A stretch of DNA of 64,000 nt from DATBLE01 sp036555585 (GCA_036555585.1 DATBLE010000027.1:1-64000), one strand, 5' to 3'. Positions 27,116 to 35,365 are shown, counted from the stretch's first letter. The notes: generated from the sequence alone by a model not told the origin. Translations and numbers: made by a program.

Positions 27116-27969
27116 GAGACGAAGCCGAGTACAAAGGCGACAGCGAAGCTGTCGGTCTTGGTGCGAGGCGATGTCGTGACGCCGTAGGCGTCACCGCCGT
27201 CCGCGACTTCCGCAACGTCTCGCTCGCAGTCGCCTGGCGGACGCTCCACAACGTCCTGCACAACCCGTCGCTGCTGCTTCCCGGGATCCTCTTCCCGCTG
27301 CTCAACTTCGTCGCGTTCTTCGGCGGCCTCTCGCGGTTGCGGCACATCCCCGGCTTCGACTACCCGCCGGGCTACGCGGGGTTCCAGTTCTGCTTCGTGC
27401 TCCTCCAGTCGGCCGCGTTCGGCGGCGTGTTCACGGGCTTCGGAATCGCGCGCGACTTCGAGTACGGCTTCTCCCGGCGCCTGATGCTCTCGGCGCCCAG
27501 GCGGAGCGGGCTCGTCGCCGGCTACGCGATCGGCGCGCTGTTCCGGTGGCTGATCAACGCCGCCGTCGTCACCGCCGTCGCCTTCGCCGCCGGCATGCGG
27601 GTCGAGGGATCGGCGGCCGACGTGGCGGGCATCTACCTGCTCGCCGTCCTGGTCAACGTCGCCTTCCTCTTCTGGGCGTGCGGGGTGGCGATGCGGTTCC
27701 AGTCGGTGCAGGCCGGGCCGATCATGCAGACGCCCGTGTTCCTGATCCTCTTCTTCGCCCCGGTCTACGTGCCGCTGAAGCTGCTCCAGGGCTGGATCCA
27801 CGCCCTCGCCAGCGGTAACCCGATCACCCGCGTGCTGGAGGCGAACCGGGGTCTGCTCGCCGGCCAGCCGGTCGAGGTCGGCGCCGCGTACCTCGTCACC
27901 GCCGGGCTGATCTTCTTCCTCGGCCTGTGGGCGGTGTTCAACCTGCGGCACGCCGAGGCCAAGGGCTGA
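27112..27969 (+). CDS. ABC-2 type permease, second subunit
   Basis: A 285-aa membrane protein with the ABC-2 pattern (ARDFEYGFSRRLMLSAPRRS near residue 120 and ASGNPITRVLEANRGLL near 240). GTG start at 27112 overlaps the first permease stop. The first 30 residues are not conserved-looking and are encoded by two perfect palindromes (27138-27194), suggesting an inserted repeat. The C-terminal coding sequence is duplicated as a 36-bp direct repeat at 29358-29393. Confidence 0.82.
   Translation: MRDEAEYKGDSEAVGLGARRCRDAVGVTAVRDFRNVSLAVAWRTLHNVLHNPSLLLPGILFPLLNFVAFFGGLSRLRHIPGFDYPPGYAGFQFCFVLLQSAAFGGVFTGFGIARDFEYGFSRRLMLSAPRRSGLVAGYAIGALFRWLINAAVVTAVAFAAGMRVEGSAADVAGIYLLAVLVNVAFLFWACGVAMRFQSVQAGPIMQTPVFLILFFAPVYVPLKLLQGWIHALASGNPITRVLEANRGLLAGQPVEVGAAYLVTAGLIFFLGLWAVFNLRHAEAKG
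27138..27194. repeat. pair of in-frame palindromes at a gene start
   Basis: CGACAGC-GAA-GCTGTCG (27138-27154) and GTGACGCC-GTA-GGCGTCAC (27176-27194), both perfect, lie in the first 28 codons of the second permease. They encode a non-conserved leader before the membrane domain. Confidence 0.5.
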
Positions 27970-27971
27970 GC
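27936..27971 (+). repeat. 36-bp direct repeat, left copy
   Basis: Begins GTTCAACCTGCGGCACGCCG and ends with the permease stop and AGC. It is repeated with one mismatch at 29358-29393. The two copies bracket exactly the TPR-methyltransferase gene. Confidence 0.75.
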
Positions 27972-29321
27972 ATGTCGCCGGTCTCGCGCAAGGAGATCCG
28001 CCGCTGGACGAAACAGATTCGCGAGCTCGAGCGGTCGGGGCAGACCGAGGCCGTCCTCGAGAGCGGGCGCGCCCTGGCGGCGCGACACGCCGAGAGCGCC
28101 GACGCACGGATCGCCGTCGGCCAGCTCTACCTTCGCCTCGGCGACTCGGAACGGGCGGCCGGAGAGTTTCGCCGAGCCTGGGCTCTCGTGCCGCTCACCC
28201 GCAGATGGAAGATCGCCGCTTCGGTCGTCCGCGGGCTTGGAAGCGCCGGTCGCGAGGGCGAGGCGCTCGACCTCCTGCGCCCGCTCGACCCGGTCATGGC
28301 GGCCGGCCCGTTGGCGGTCGAGCGGGCGTGGCTCCTCCGTCGCCTCGGCCGCCCCGAAGAGGCGTGCGCGGAGCTCTCCCGTGGGCTGGACGCGGAGCCG
28401 TACTGCCCGCCCGCCTGGGAGGAGTTGCTCGATCTGCTCGAGGAGCTCGGCCGGGACGAGGAGGCTGCGGCCGCCCGCCGTCGACGCGACGCCGTACCGC
28501 GGAAACTGTCCGCAACCGAGGTGGTCGAGACGATCAATGCCGCCTTTCCCGACGATTCCGGCCTCTACGTGGTCAACATCGGCTGCCGCGACGGCAAGGT
28601 CAAGGACCCGTGCTACGAGCTCTACCAGCGTGGCCACCCGGGCCTCGCGATCGATGCCGGCGACTTCCCCCGGCTCCACAGCAACCTGCCGCAGCCCGAG
28701 GTGCGGAAGCTTCTGAACACGACCCTGACGCCGGACAACGTGGCGGATGTTCTCCGGGGCGAGGACTGTCCGGACCGGCCGGCGCTCCTGAAGATCGACG
28801 TCGACGGCTTCGACGGACCGCTGCTCGAAGCGGCGCTGAACGCGATCGAGCCCGACGTGATCAGGATCGAGGTCAACCCGGATTTCCCGCCGCCGCTCAG
28901 CTTCGCCGTCGAGTACGACCCCGACTACGTCCATTCGGGTACCGCGGGCTTCTTCGGTTGCTCGCTCTCGTACGTCCTGTCGGTCTGCCGCCCGCGCGGG
29001 TACGAGCTGCTCCAGGTCGACTTCAGCAGGCCCACTCGCGGGCAGGACGCGATGCTCGTCAAGGAGCAGTACCTCCCCATCTGGGGCGTCGAGTCGCCGG
29101 TCGGCGAGCGCGACCTGTTCCTGCGCGAACCGTACGGCGGCTGGCGCGGTCTCGTCGAGATCGGCGTCGACACGAGAGCGTGGCGGCCGCGGACGGACTT
29201 CGACGCCCTCCTCTCCGAGGCGCGCGAGGCCTGCATGGCCGCGTCGCGCTACCGCAGCAGACGCGTGCTTCCGTTCCTGCTCGATCTCTGGCCCGCCCAT
29301 TCGTCCAGCGAGGGTCGCTAG
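27972..29321 (+). CDS. TPR-like protein with FkbM-type methyltransferase domain
   Basis: A 449-aa protein. Residues 1-165 are helical repeats of TPR type (ADARIAVGQLYLRLGDSERA, then LRRLGRPEEACAELSRGLDA). Residues about 190-400 resemble FkbM-family methyltransferases: LYVVNIGCRDGKVKD as motif I, LAIDAGD after it, and LKIDVDGFDGPLLEAAL, the typical KIDVxGxE-like strand. ATG at 27972 directly follows the ABC operon. The gene sits between two copies of a 36-bp repeat derived from the permease end, so it looks like a later insertion. Acceptor unknown. Confidence 0.72.
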   Translation: MSPVSRKEIRRWTKQIRELERSGQTEAVLESGRALAARHAESADARIAVGQLYLRLGDSERAAGEFRRAWALVPLTRRWKIAASVVRGLGSAGREGEALDLLRPLDPVMAAGPLAVERAWLLRRLGRPEEACAELSRGLDAEPYCPPAWEELLDLLEELGRDEEAAAARRRRDAVPRKLSATEVVETINAAFPDDSGLYVVNIGCRDGKVKDPCYELYQRGHPGLAIDAGDFPRLHSNLPQPEVRKLLNTTLTPDNVADVLRGEDCPDRPALLKIDVDGFDGPLLEAALNAIEPDVIRIEVNPDFPPPLSFAVEYDPDYVHSGTAGFFGCSLSYVLSVCRPRGYELLQVDFSRPTRGQDAMLVKEQYLPIWGVESPVGERDLFLREPYGGWRGLVEIGVDTRAWRPRTDFDALLSEAREACMAASRYRSRRVLPFLLDLWPAHSSSEGR

Positions 29322-29357
29322 ATCCACCGCGACGCTGCGAGGGCCACGAACATCCAG

Positions 29358-29393
29358 GTTCAACCTGCGGCACGCCGAGGCGAAGGGCTGAGC
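29358..29393 (+). repeat. 36-bp direct repeat, right copy
   Basis: Second copy of the permease-end sequence, differing at one base. It lies in non-coding DNA after the methyltransferase gene, in front of the first fluoride riboswitch. No other feature is seen between 29322 and 29447. Confidence 0.75.
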
Positions 29394-29447
29394 GGCCCCA
29401 GCGACAGCGCCACAACGTCTTGGCCGGCACGTACGATCCGCTGGTCT

Positions 29448-29495
29448 CGGCGATGAGGCCCGCCGCCAACCGCCCGTGAGGCTGATGGCTTCTAC
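29448..29495 (+). promoter_or_regulatory. fluoride riboswitch (crcB motif), copy A
   Basis: Matches the crcB-motif consensus. Helix 1 is CGGCG/CGCCG around the loop ATGAGGCC; helix 2 is GCC-CGTGA-GGC; the conserved CTGATGG follows; and the loop GAGGCC can form the pseudoknot with the 3' GGCTTC (one G-U pair). It ends in TCTAC, six bases before the ribosome-binding site AGGAGG (29501-29506) of the small membrane protein gene. Fluoride binding would be expected to raise expression of the downstream genes. Confidence 0.88.
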
Positions 29496-29512
29496 GAACC
29501 AGGAGGTGGCTG

Positions 29513-29737
29513 GTGACGAAGAAGCCGAGACCGATCTACGACGCGCACCTCGAGCGAATAATTGCCTGGACAGCGGCGGCCTTCGCCGCTCTTGCCCTAG
29601 CTGGCTTGCTGTTTGAGCCCGCGCTCAGGCTGCTGTGGGTCGTCGTACTGATCTTCAGCTGCGGCGCCGTCGGCAGGATCGCCGGCGAACGCATCCGTTT
29701 AGCGTCAAGAGCCCCGAAGCGGGCAAAGAGCCGTTGA
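29513..29737 (+). CDS. small two-helix membrane protein, fluoride-riboswitch controlled
   Basis: A 74-aa protein with two hydrophobic helices (about residues 18-35 and 40-57) and basic ends (KKPR at the start, APKRAKSR at the end). GTG start at 29513 with AGGAGG at the proper distance. It is the first gene behind riboswitch copy A and overlaps the HAD gene by one base (TGATG). It is not CrcB/Fluc: it is shorter and lacks that family's motifs. It could be a membrane anchor, small channel subunit or regulator; the function is unknown. Confidence 0.7.
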   Translation: MTKKPRPIYDAHLERIIAWTAAAFAALALAGLLFEPALRLLWVVVLIFSCGAVGRIAGERIRLASRAPKRAKSR

Positions 29738-30201
29738 TGGCGATTGAAATCTCCTTCCCCGCTCGGCCTGCTCTGAAGCTGGAGCACGTGGTCATCGATG
29801 TCAACGGCACGCTTACCGATCGCGGCGAACTGCCTGACGGCATGGCTGCGGCGATCGATCGACTGCGGAACCATGTTGAGATCCTTCTTGTGTCGGCAGA
29901 CACGTTCGGAACTCTCGGGCAGATCGGGAGCGAGCTCGGAGTCGAAACCAGGAGGGTAGAGAAGGGCGAGGACAAGCGCCGCCTCGTCGAGCAGCTCGGT
30001 GCGGAACGAACCGCCGTGATCGGGAACGGGGCGAACGACGCTCTCGCCCTGGCCGTTGCCGGGCTCGGACTGGTGGTGCTCGGCCCGGAAGGAACGAGCG
30101 GCGACGCCCTCAGGGCCGCAGACGTGCTTTGCCGCTCCGCGGTGGAGGCGTTCGAGTTGCTGCTCGACCCCACGGCGTTGACGGCCACGCTCCGACGGTG
30201 A
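29737..30201 (+). CDS. HAD-superfamily protein (soluble P-type-ATPase-like, COG4087 type)
   Basis: A 154-aa HAD fold. Motif I is VVIDVNGTLTD (about 20-30), where the nucleophile Asp is followed by VNG as in P-type ATPase-like HADs. Motif II Ser/Thr is in ILLVSADTFGT, and motif III/IV is VIGNGANDALAL. It lacks a cap domain. Because the phosphoaspartate site of HAD enzymes binds aluminium or beryllium fluoride, fluoride control makes sense, though the substrate is unknown. Coupled to the small membrane protein gene by TGATG. Confidence 0.78.
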   Translation: MAIEISFPARPALKLEHVVIDVNGTLTDRGELPDGMAAAIDRLRNHVEILLVSADTFGTLGQIGSELGVETRRVEKGEDKRRLVEQLGAERTAVIGNGANDALALAVAGLGLVVLGPEGTSGDALRAADVLCRSAVEAFELLLDPTALTATLRR

Positions 30202-30335
30202 GCTGGCGTACAGCCCGCGGGAGTGCTCCTGCGGCCGCTTCTTTGCCTCTTTCGAGACGCCCTCGAGCGACGACGCCGGTTACGAGGTCGTCGGCTTCTG
30301 CCGTCGCCCGCAGATGGGCATGGATCTGTTCGCCT

Positions 30336-31601
30336 TCAGACGCCGTGACGCCCACCCGATGGCTCCGTGCCCGTGCTTTCGTCCCGAACGGCGGGATTGA
30401 CCGCCCGGGCAGCAAGAACCGAGACCGCCATCCAGCCGGCCGCGTAGAGGAACGCCGTAGTGGGAGAGACCAGGGCCCAGAGCAGTCCGACCGCTGCCGA
30501 CGAGGCGAAGTCGCCCGCCGACTGCACTCCTCCCAGCACGCCGAAGCCGCTCCCTCGCAGCCGGTCGGGGAGGAGTCGCGCGACGAGCGCCGATTCCGCG
30601 GTCTCGGCAAACCCGATTCCGGCGCCCGCAAGGAGGAACGGCACGACGAGCAGCGCCCATGGCTCGAGCGGCAGGGCGAAGAGCGCGTAGGCGACGACGT
30701 AGAGGAGCCCGCCGCTGGCGAAGACGGTCGTCGGCCCGACCCGGTCGAGCCAGTGCCCGCCTCCGTAGGCGGCGAAGGTGGCGACCAGGTTGTGGCCGGC
30801 ATAGATCAGGACCGCGATCGAGGTCGCGGCGGCGAGGGAGCGCTCACCGTGGTGGAGGAGCGTCGTCGCACGGAGGATCAGGAGGGTCGTCGCCATGTTC
30901 CCGAGCTCGAACGCGGAGATCGGGAGGAGCGGGCGCATCAGACCGGCGGCTCGGAGGCCCGAGAGGTCGAAGCGGGCACGCCGCGGCACAGCGTGGTGGG
31001 CGCGCCGCGTCTCGGCGGCGGCGACCATGATCGCCGCCGCGGCGAACAGACCCGGCAGGGCGGAGAGGTAGAGCGTCGGCCGGACACCGATCCAGGCGAC
31101 GAGCCCTGCGGCGAGCAGCGGACCGGCGACGGCGCCGAGATTGTCGCCTGCCCGCTCGAGGCCGAAGGCTCGCCCGTAGGTGGACGGTGAGGCGAGCGAG
31201 GCGAGCATCGCGTCGCGCGCCGGCGAGCGGACGCCGCGGGCGAGCCAGGCCGTAGCGCGGAGGAGGCCGACTTGCCAGACGGTGCTCGCCAGCCCGAGCG
31301 CCCCGGTGGCCGCCGCAGTGACGACGTAGCCGCCGGTTGCCATCCGCAGGCGGTGCGACTCGTCGTTGGCCAGCGGCCCGCTGACGAGCTTCGCGACTCC
31401 CGTCAGACCGTCGCTGATCCCTTCGATCAGCCCCAGGGCGCCGGCGGAGGAGCGGAGGATCACGGTCACGAAGCTCGGGAGGACCGAGGTCGCCATCTCG
31501 TGGCCGAAGTCGCTGAAGAAGCTGGCGAGGCCGACCCCGGCGATACCGCGGGTCAGCCACGTGCGGCGATCTCCTTCGGCAGTCGTCTCGATCGTCGTCA
31601 C
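30336..31601 (-). CDS. major facilitator superfamily transporter
   Basis: A 421-aa carrier with about 12 membrane segments. Conserved stretches include FFSDFGHEMATSVLPSF in helix 1, ARGVRSPARDAMLASLA in the loop after helix 4 and FGLERAGDNLGAVAGPLLAA in helix 5. This resembles the MFS group with a DxxxE-type helix 1 often annotated as drug or heavy-metal efflux. It starts 26 bases after the second MutS-like gene and so probably belongs to the riboswitch-B operon. Its cargo is unknown; ion or stress-metabolite efflux during fluoride exposure is an inference. Confidence 0.82.
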   Translation of the reverse strand: MTTIETTAEGDRRTWLTRGIAGVGLASFFSDFGHEMATSVLPSFVTVILRSSAGALGLIEGISDGLTGVAKLVSGPLANDESHRLRMATGGYVVTAAATGALGLASTVWQVGLLRATAWLARGVRSPARDAMLASLASPSTYGRAFGLERAGDNLGAVAGPLLAAGLVAWIGVRPTLYLSALPGLFAAAAIMVAAAETRRAHHAVPRRARFDLSGLRAAGLMRPLLPISAFELGNMATTLLILRATTLLHHGERSLAAATSIAVLIYAGHNLVATFAAYGGGHWLDRVGPTTVFASGGLLYVVAYALFALPLEPWALLVVPFLLAGAGIGFAETAESALVARLLPDRLRGSGFGVLGGVQSAGDFASSAAVGLLWALVSPTTAFLYAAGWMAVSVLAARAVNPAVRDESTGTEPSGGRHGV

Positions 31602-31627
31602 AGCCGGAGTCGGCTCCCTCCGCGCGG

Positions 31628-33154
31628 TCAGCCGGCCGACCGTTCCGCCGCGGTGCTGGCCTCGGTTCCGAAGACCCTGTGGTAGGAGTCCTCGCCGTAG
31701 CTGGTCGGGAGCGGCGCGCCCTCGGCGATGCTGAAGGTCCTGCGGCCGCCGGTCCCGCGCTCAGCACGAAGGAAGAGGTTGGTGTCGCCGTCCTGCGCGT
31801 GGAGGCTCTGCGCCAGGTCGAAGAGGTGGGTCACGAAGAACATCCTCACGCCGGAGTCGAGCATCGCCCGGACCACCTGGCGCGCGATCTCGGAGCCCTC
31901 CCGCTCGTTGGTCGCGGCGAACGACTCGTTGCAGAGAAGGAGACAGCCAGGGCTGATCTCATCGGCGATCGCGCTCATCCTGGCGAGCTCCTCATCGAGC
32001 TTCCCGCTGTCCATCGACTTGTCCTCCTCGCGCTTGTAGTGCGTGAAGACGCCGCTCACGACACTGGCCCGGAGCTGTGCAGCTGGGGCGAACAGGCCGC
32101 TCTGCATCAGCAGCTGGGCGATGCCGGTGCTCCGTAGAAAGGTCGACTTGCCGCCCTGGTTCGCTCCGGTGATCATTACGAGCGATCTGCCGTTCGCGTC
32201 GACGTCGTTTCCGACCACGCAGGGATCGAGGTGCAGCGTGAGCGCAGCGTCGTAGAGACCTTCCGTCAGGAACGCCTGGGCCGACGCGTCGACTGGTTCG
32301 GGAAAGCAGACCGGCTCGCCCTTCTCGGTCAACCGCATGTGCAGGTTCACGGCCGCGAGGTAGAAGGCGAGCTCAGCCCGCAGGACGGTGAAGAAGCCGA
32401 CGATGTGGTCGGTCGACTGTCCGACCGCGTTGGCGACCAGGTTGATGCCCCTGCCGCGCAGGTCGTCGAGTGCCTTGAAACCCGCCTCGTCCCGCGGCGG
32501 AATGGTGAAGCTCCGGCTCGGCGGTCCCTGCCCGGGCAGCCGCTCGAGCCATCCCCGCTGGCGCGGCCGCCGCAGGACGTACCCGACACCCTTGTTTCCC
32601 CTTCCCAGGCGTACGCTCATGAGCTCGCCGCGGTCGAACTTGAGCTCTTTCAGGTAGCGGCGGAGAACGCCGAGGTACTCGTCATCGAGTTCAGCCTGGA
32701 GCATGCCGAAAAAGCGCCCGAACGCCTCGGACCGGAAGTTCGGCGCGTCCTCGTCCGCCAGCTTGCGCAGGCGCTCGAGGACGTCGACGAGCACCTCCAG
32801 CACCCGCACGCAACTGTGCAGGATCATCCCTGGCGACGCGTGCCTGAGGCCGAAGAACAGGCTTGCCTTCCGCGGCGCGTCGACGGCCTCGACGGCCAGG
32901 CCGTAGATCTCCCTGACGGCCGCCTCGTGTGCCAGGCAGTCGGCGAGGGCGTGCTGTCGGTATCGGATCTCCTCCGGCGTTCGCAGGCCGGCCAGCAATC
33001 CCTTGCCGGCGATCGTGCGCAGGAAGCCGTCGCCTGCGGCCATCGCGTCGAACAGGGTCTCCAGCTCGAGATCCTGGATCAGCGCATCGGCATTTGGCGG
33101 CGGTTCGGCCTCGACGTCGAAGTCGCGGTCGGCGTGCATGAGGAAGACCTTCAC
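31628..33154 (-). CDS. MutS-like ABC ATPase lacking mismatch-recognition domain (second of pair)
   Basis: A 508-aa protein with the MutS core and ATPase domains only. Walker A is ITGANQGGKSTFLRS (about 335-350), Walker B LLLCNESFAATNEREG near 417, and the trans-acting His lies in FFVTHLFD. The N-terminal mismatch domain with the Phe-x-Glu motif is absent, and the linking helices are unusual. The GTG start at 33154 overlaps the first MutS-like stop (GTGA). Being a diverged tandem pair, the two proteins could form a heterodimer. MutS-type genes are among those known to follow fluoride riboswitches. Confidence 0.78.
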   Translation of the reverse strand: MKVFLMHADRDFDVEAEPPPNADALIQDLELETLFDAMAAGDGFLRTIAGKGLLAGLRTPEEIRYRQHALADCLAHEAAVREIYGLAVEAVDAPRKASLFFGLRHASPGMILHSCVRVLEVLVDVLERLRKLADEDAPNFRSEAFGRFFGMLQAELDDEYLGVLRRYLKELKFDRGELMSVRLGRGNKGVGYVLRRPRQRGWLERLPGQGPPSRSFTIPPRDEAGFKALDDLRGRGINLVANAVGQSTDHIVGFFTVLRAELAFYLAAVNLHMRLTEKGEPVCFPEPVDASAQAFLTEGLYDAALTLHLDPCVVGNDVDANGRSLVMITGANQGGKSTFLRSTGIAQLLMQSGLFAPAAQLRASVVSGVFTHYKREEDKSMDSGKLDEELARMSAIADEISPGCLLLCNESFAATNEREGSEIARQVVRAMLDSGVRMFFVTHLFDLAQSLHAQDGDTNLFLRAERGTGGRRTFSIAEGAPLPTSYGEDSYHRVFGTEASTAAERSAG

Positions 33155-34704
33155 GACACGACTCGCTCCCGCAGCAGCTCGTACGTGAGGCCGTACTTCT
33201 CTGCGATCGCCCAGGCGTAGGCGCGTCCGTCGGCCGGCCGGCGAACCAACCTGAATGTCCGGACAGCAGGGTTCTCCGGGACGACAGTGCTGACTATGCT
33301 CACGGTCGCGTCGCTGAGCGACGCCAGCTCGTCGACGAAGGTGACGTAGACCCCGAGCAGGTCGAGCTCGAGCAATTCCTGCATCACCTCGGTCCCGATG
33401 AAGAGCGCATCGCTCAGCGTGGTCGAGCCGAAGCTTTCGTTCATGACGACCACGCTCTCCGGCGTCGCCTGCTCGAGGATCCCGCGGACGCGGACCAGCT
33501 CGTCGTCGAGCTTGCCGCGCAGCGTCTCGATGTCCTCCTCGCGCTCGAAGTGGGTGAAGATCCGGTCGGGCAGGAAGAGCCGAGCCGCCCTCCCCGGGAC
33601 CGGCAGGCCGAGACCGGCGAGATGGTGGAGCTGTCCGAACATGCGGGCGAAGGTCGTCTTGCCGCCGTTGTTCGGGCCCGAGACCACGAAGAAGCGTTCC
33701 GCGCCCCGAAGCTCGAAATCGTTGCAGACCACCGTCTCCTGCTCCGAAATGAGCTTGAGCGCCAGGGCGAGGTCGAAGGTCTCCGATGCGCTGGTTTGCC
33801 TCGAACGTGCCGAGACGCTGGGGAAGCAGAACCGCAGGCCGGCCCGCTCGAGCGGCTCGATCAGCTCGAGATACGCGACGTAGAACTGAACCTCGCGGTC
33901 GAAGCGGACGATCGTCGGCTCCGGGAAGCCCACGCGGCGGCGGCAGAAGGCGTCGAGGGCGCCGAAGGCATCCGGGTTCAACTGCGCGACCAGATCGAGG
34001 ATCCGGCCCTCCACGTGGTTCAGCTGCGGCCCGTCGCGCAGCTCCACGAGGTAGCTCTGCACGGCTTCCTGCTTGAACCGGGCGAAGGTCTGCCCGACCT
34101 CGGCGCTGTAGTCCGGCTCGCCCCCGTACCCGCTCACGGTGACGCGTGGCCCGTTGACGCGGACCGCGTAGACGACCTCGCCGAGGGCTGTGACGACCGC
34201 GTGCGCGTCCGTCTCGAGCGATGCGAACGCGTCCGATGCCAGGTAACCCTCCAGATAGCCGAGGAGGGACAGGAGACCGCGGGAAGTGACGTCGAGCGAG
34301 GCAAGCTCCTCCCCGAGGGTGCGGACGCTCCCGCAGTAGCTGGTGGCCGCGTCCAGGAACCACCGCTCCTGCTCGAAGTGGTACCGGCGGTCGTTCGCCT
34401 GCGCCAGGTACGTCCGTGTCCTCCGCATCCGGCCGGCGAACCGGCGGACCGAGGCCATGATCTGCTCGTCGCGCAGGTCGCGGACTACCTCGTGCCGGTA
34501 GCGGACCGTCTCGACGTCTCGTTGCGATGCGTGGAAGAACGGCTCGAGCCGGTACTCCTCGCGGCCGGCGGCCAGTCTCGCCACCACCTGGTCGAGGTTC
34601 AGGTCGGCGAAGTAGTCGGGTTCGGCGGTCGCCTCGTCAGAAGCAGGCCCCGGATAGAGAACTGTCGGGAAATCCTCGGGGTGCCACCCATTGCGATCCG
34701 CCAT
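33151..34704 (-). CDS. MutS-like ABC ATPase lacking mismatch-recognition domain (first of pair)
   Basis: A 517-aa protein related to the downstream MutS-like protein. Walker A is SGPNNGGKTTFARMF (about 353-367), the signature-like region FEREEDIETLRGKLDDEL, and Walker B VVVMNESFGSTTLSDA. There is no mismatch-binding domain and no endonuclease Smr domain, so classical mismatch repair is unlikely. ATG at 34704, 25 bases below fluoride riboswitch copy B. Possible roles include recombination or nucleic-acid structure remodelling under fluoride stress, but this is inference. Confidence 0.78.
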   Translation of the reverse strand: MADRNGWHPEDFPTVLYPGPASDEATAEPDYFADLNLDQVVARLAAGREEYRLEPFFHASQRDVETVRYRHEVVRDLRDEQIMASVRRFAGRMRRTRTYLAQANDRRYHFEQERWFLDAATSYCGSVRTLGEELASLDVTSRGLLSLLGYLEGYLASDAFASLETDAHAVVTALGEVVYAVRVNGPRVTVSGYGGEPDYSAEVGQTFARFKQEAVQSYLVELRDGPQLNHVEGRILDLVAQLNPDAFGALDAFCRRRVGFPEPTIVRFDREVQFYVAYLELIEPLERAGLRFCFPSVSARSRQTSASETFDLALALKLISEQETVVCNDFELRGAERFFVVSGPNNGGKTTFARMFGQLHHLAGLGLPVPGRAARLFLPDRIFTHFEREEDIETLRGKLDDELVRVRGILEQATPESVVVMNESFGSTTLSDALFIGTEVMQELLELDLLGVYVTFVDELASLSDATVSIVSTVVPENPAVRTFRLVRRPADGRAYAWAIAEKYGLTYELLRERVVS

Positions 34705-34728
34705 CAGCTTCCACCACCAGTCGATTCG

Positions 34729-34775
34729 GTAGAAGCCATCAGCCGCTACGGCGGTTTCAGGCGGGCTTCATCGCC
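34729..34775 (-). promoter_or_regulatory. fluoride riboswitch (crcB motif), copy B
   Basis: Read on the minus strand: helix 1 GGCG/CGCC around ATGAAGCC, helix 2 CCGC-CGTA-GCGG, then CTGATGG and the pseudoknot GAAGCC with GGCTTC, here fully Watson-Crick where copies A and D have a G-U pair. It ends TCTAC, 25 bases before the first MutS-like start. It follows the pyrophosphatase gene of the upstream operon with only 77 bases between; a GGAACGTTCC palindrome at 34817-34826 lies in that gap. Confidence 0.88.
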
Positions 34776-34852
34776 ATCCACATGCTACCCGCTTGCGTCT
34801 TTCCAACACCGGTCGCGGAACGTTCCATGTCGGCTAGGGAGCCGCTCTCGGG

Positions 34853-35365
34853 TCACCCGCCGCGGCGAGCTGCGAATCGGGCCCGGGCAGCTTCGATCTC
34901 TCGCTCCGCTGTCTCGCGATCGGCCCAGCCTTCGATCGCCGTCAGCCGCTCGGGCTCGAGCTCCTTGTAGACGGAGAAGAAGTGCGCGATCTCGTCGCGG
35001 ACGCGCGCGGAGACGTGGTCGAGCTCGAAGACGTCACGCCACTCGGCGTCGTGCAGCGGGACGCAGAGCACCTTGTCGTCGACTCCGGACTCGTCCCGCA
35101 TCTGGAAGATGCCGATCGGCCTGACGTCGATCCTGCAGCCGGGGAACGTGGGCTCGCTGACGAGGACCAGCGCGTCGAGCTGGGCATCCATCTCGCGATG
35201 GCGCTGGCGGTGGTCGACCAGCGTGTCCTCCAGGAACCCGTAGTCGGCCGGGAACACGACCGATGAGAAGAGGTGCCGATCGAGCCTGAAGACGCCCCGA
35301 TCCGCATCCCACTCGTACTTGTTCCGGCTCCCCTTGGGTACTTCGACGAAGCAGACGAGGTCCAC
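34853..35365 (-). CDS. ppa: family I inorganic pyrophosphatase with altered metal-site motif
   Basis: A 170-aa protein clearly of the soluble family I type: FVEVPKGSRNKYEWD at the start, FPADYGFLEDTL, RPIGIFQMRDESGVDDKVLCVP and HFFSVYKELEP. Length is normal. The signature normally reading DGDPLD is replaced by EMDAQLD after a seven-residue His/Arg-rich insertion, so the first two of its three metal-binding Asp are lost or shifted. The later Asp pair and Lys (RDESGVDDK) remain. It may be inactive on pyrophosphate, slower, or less fluoride-sensitive. Last gene of the riboswitch-C operon, 31 bases after the stress-protein gene. Confidence 0.82.
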   Translation of the reverse strand: MDLVCFVEVPKGSRNKYEWDADRGVFRLDRHLFSSVVFPADYGFLEDTLVDHRQRHREMDAQLDALVLVSEPTFPGCRIDVRPIGIFQMRDESGVDDKVLCVPLHDAEWRDVFELDHVSARVRDEIAHFFSVYKELEPERLTAIEGWADRETAEREIEAARARFAARRGG

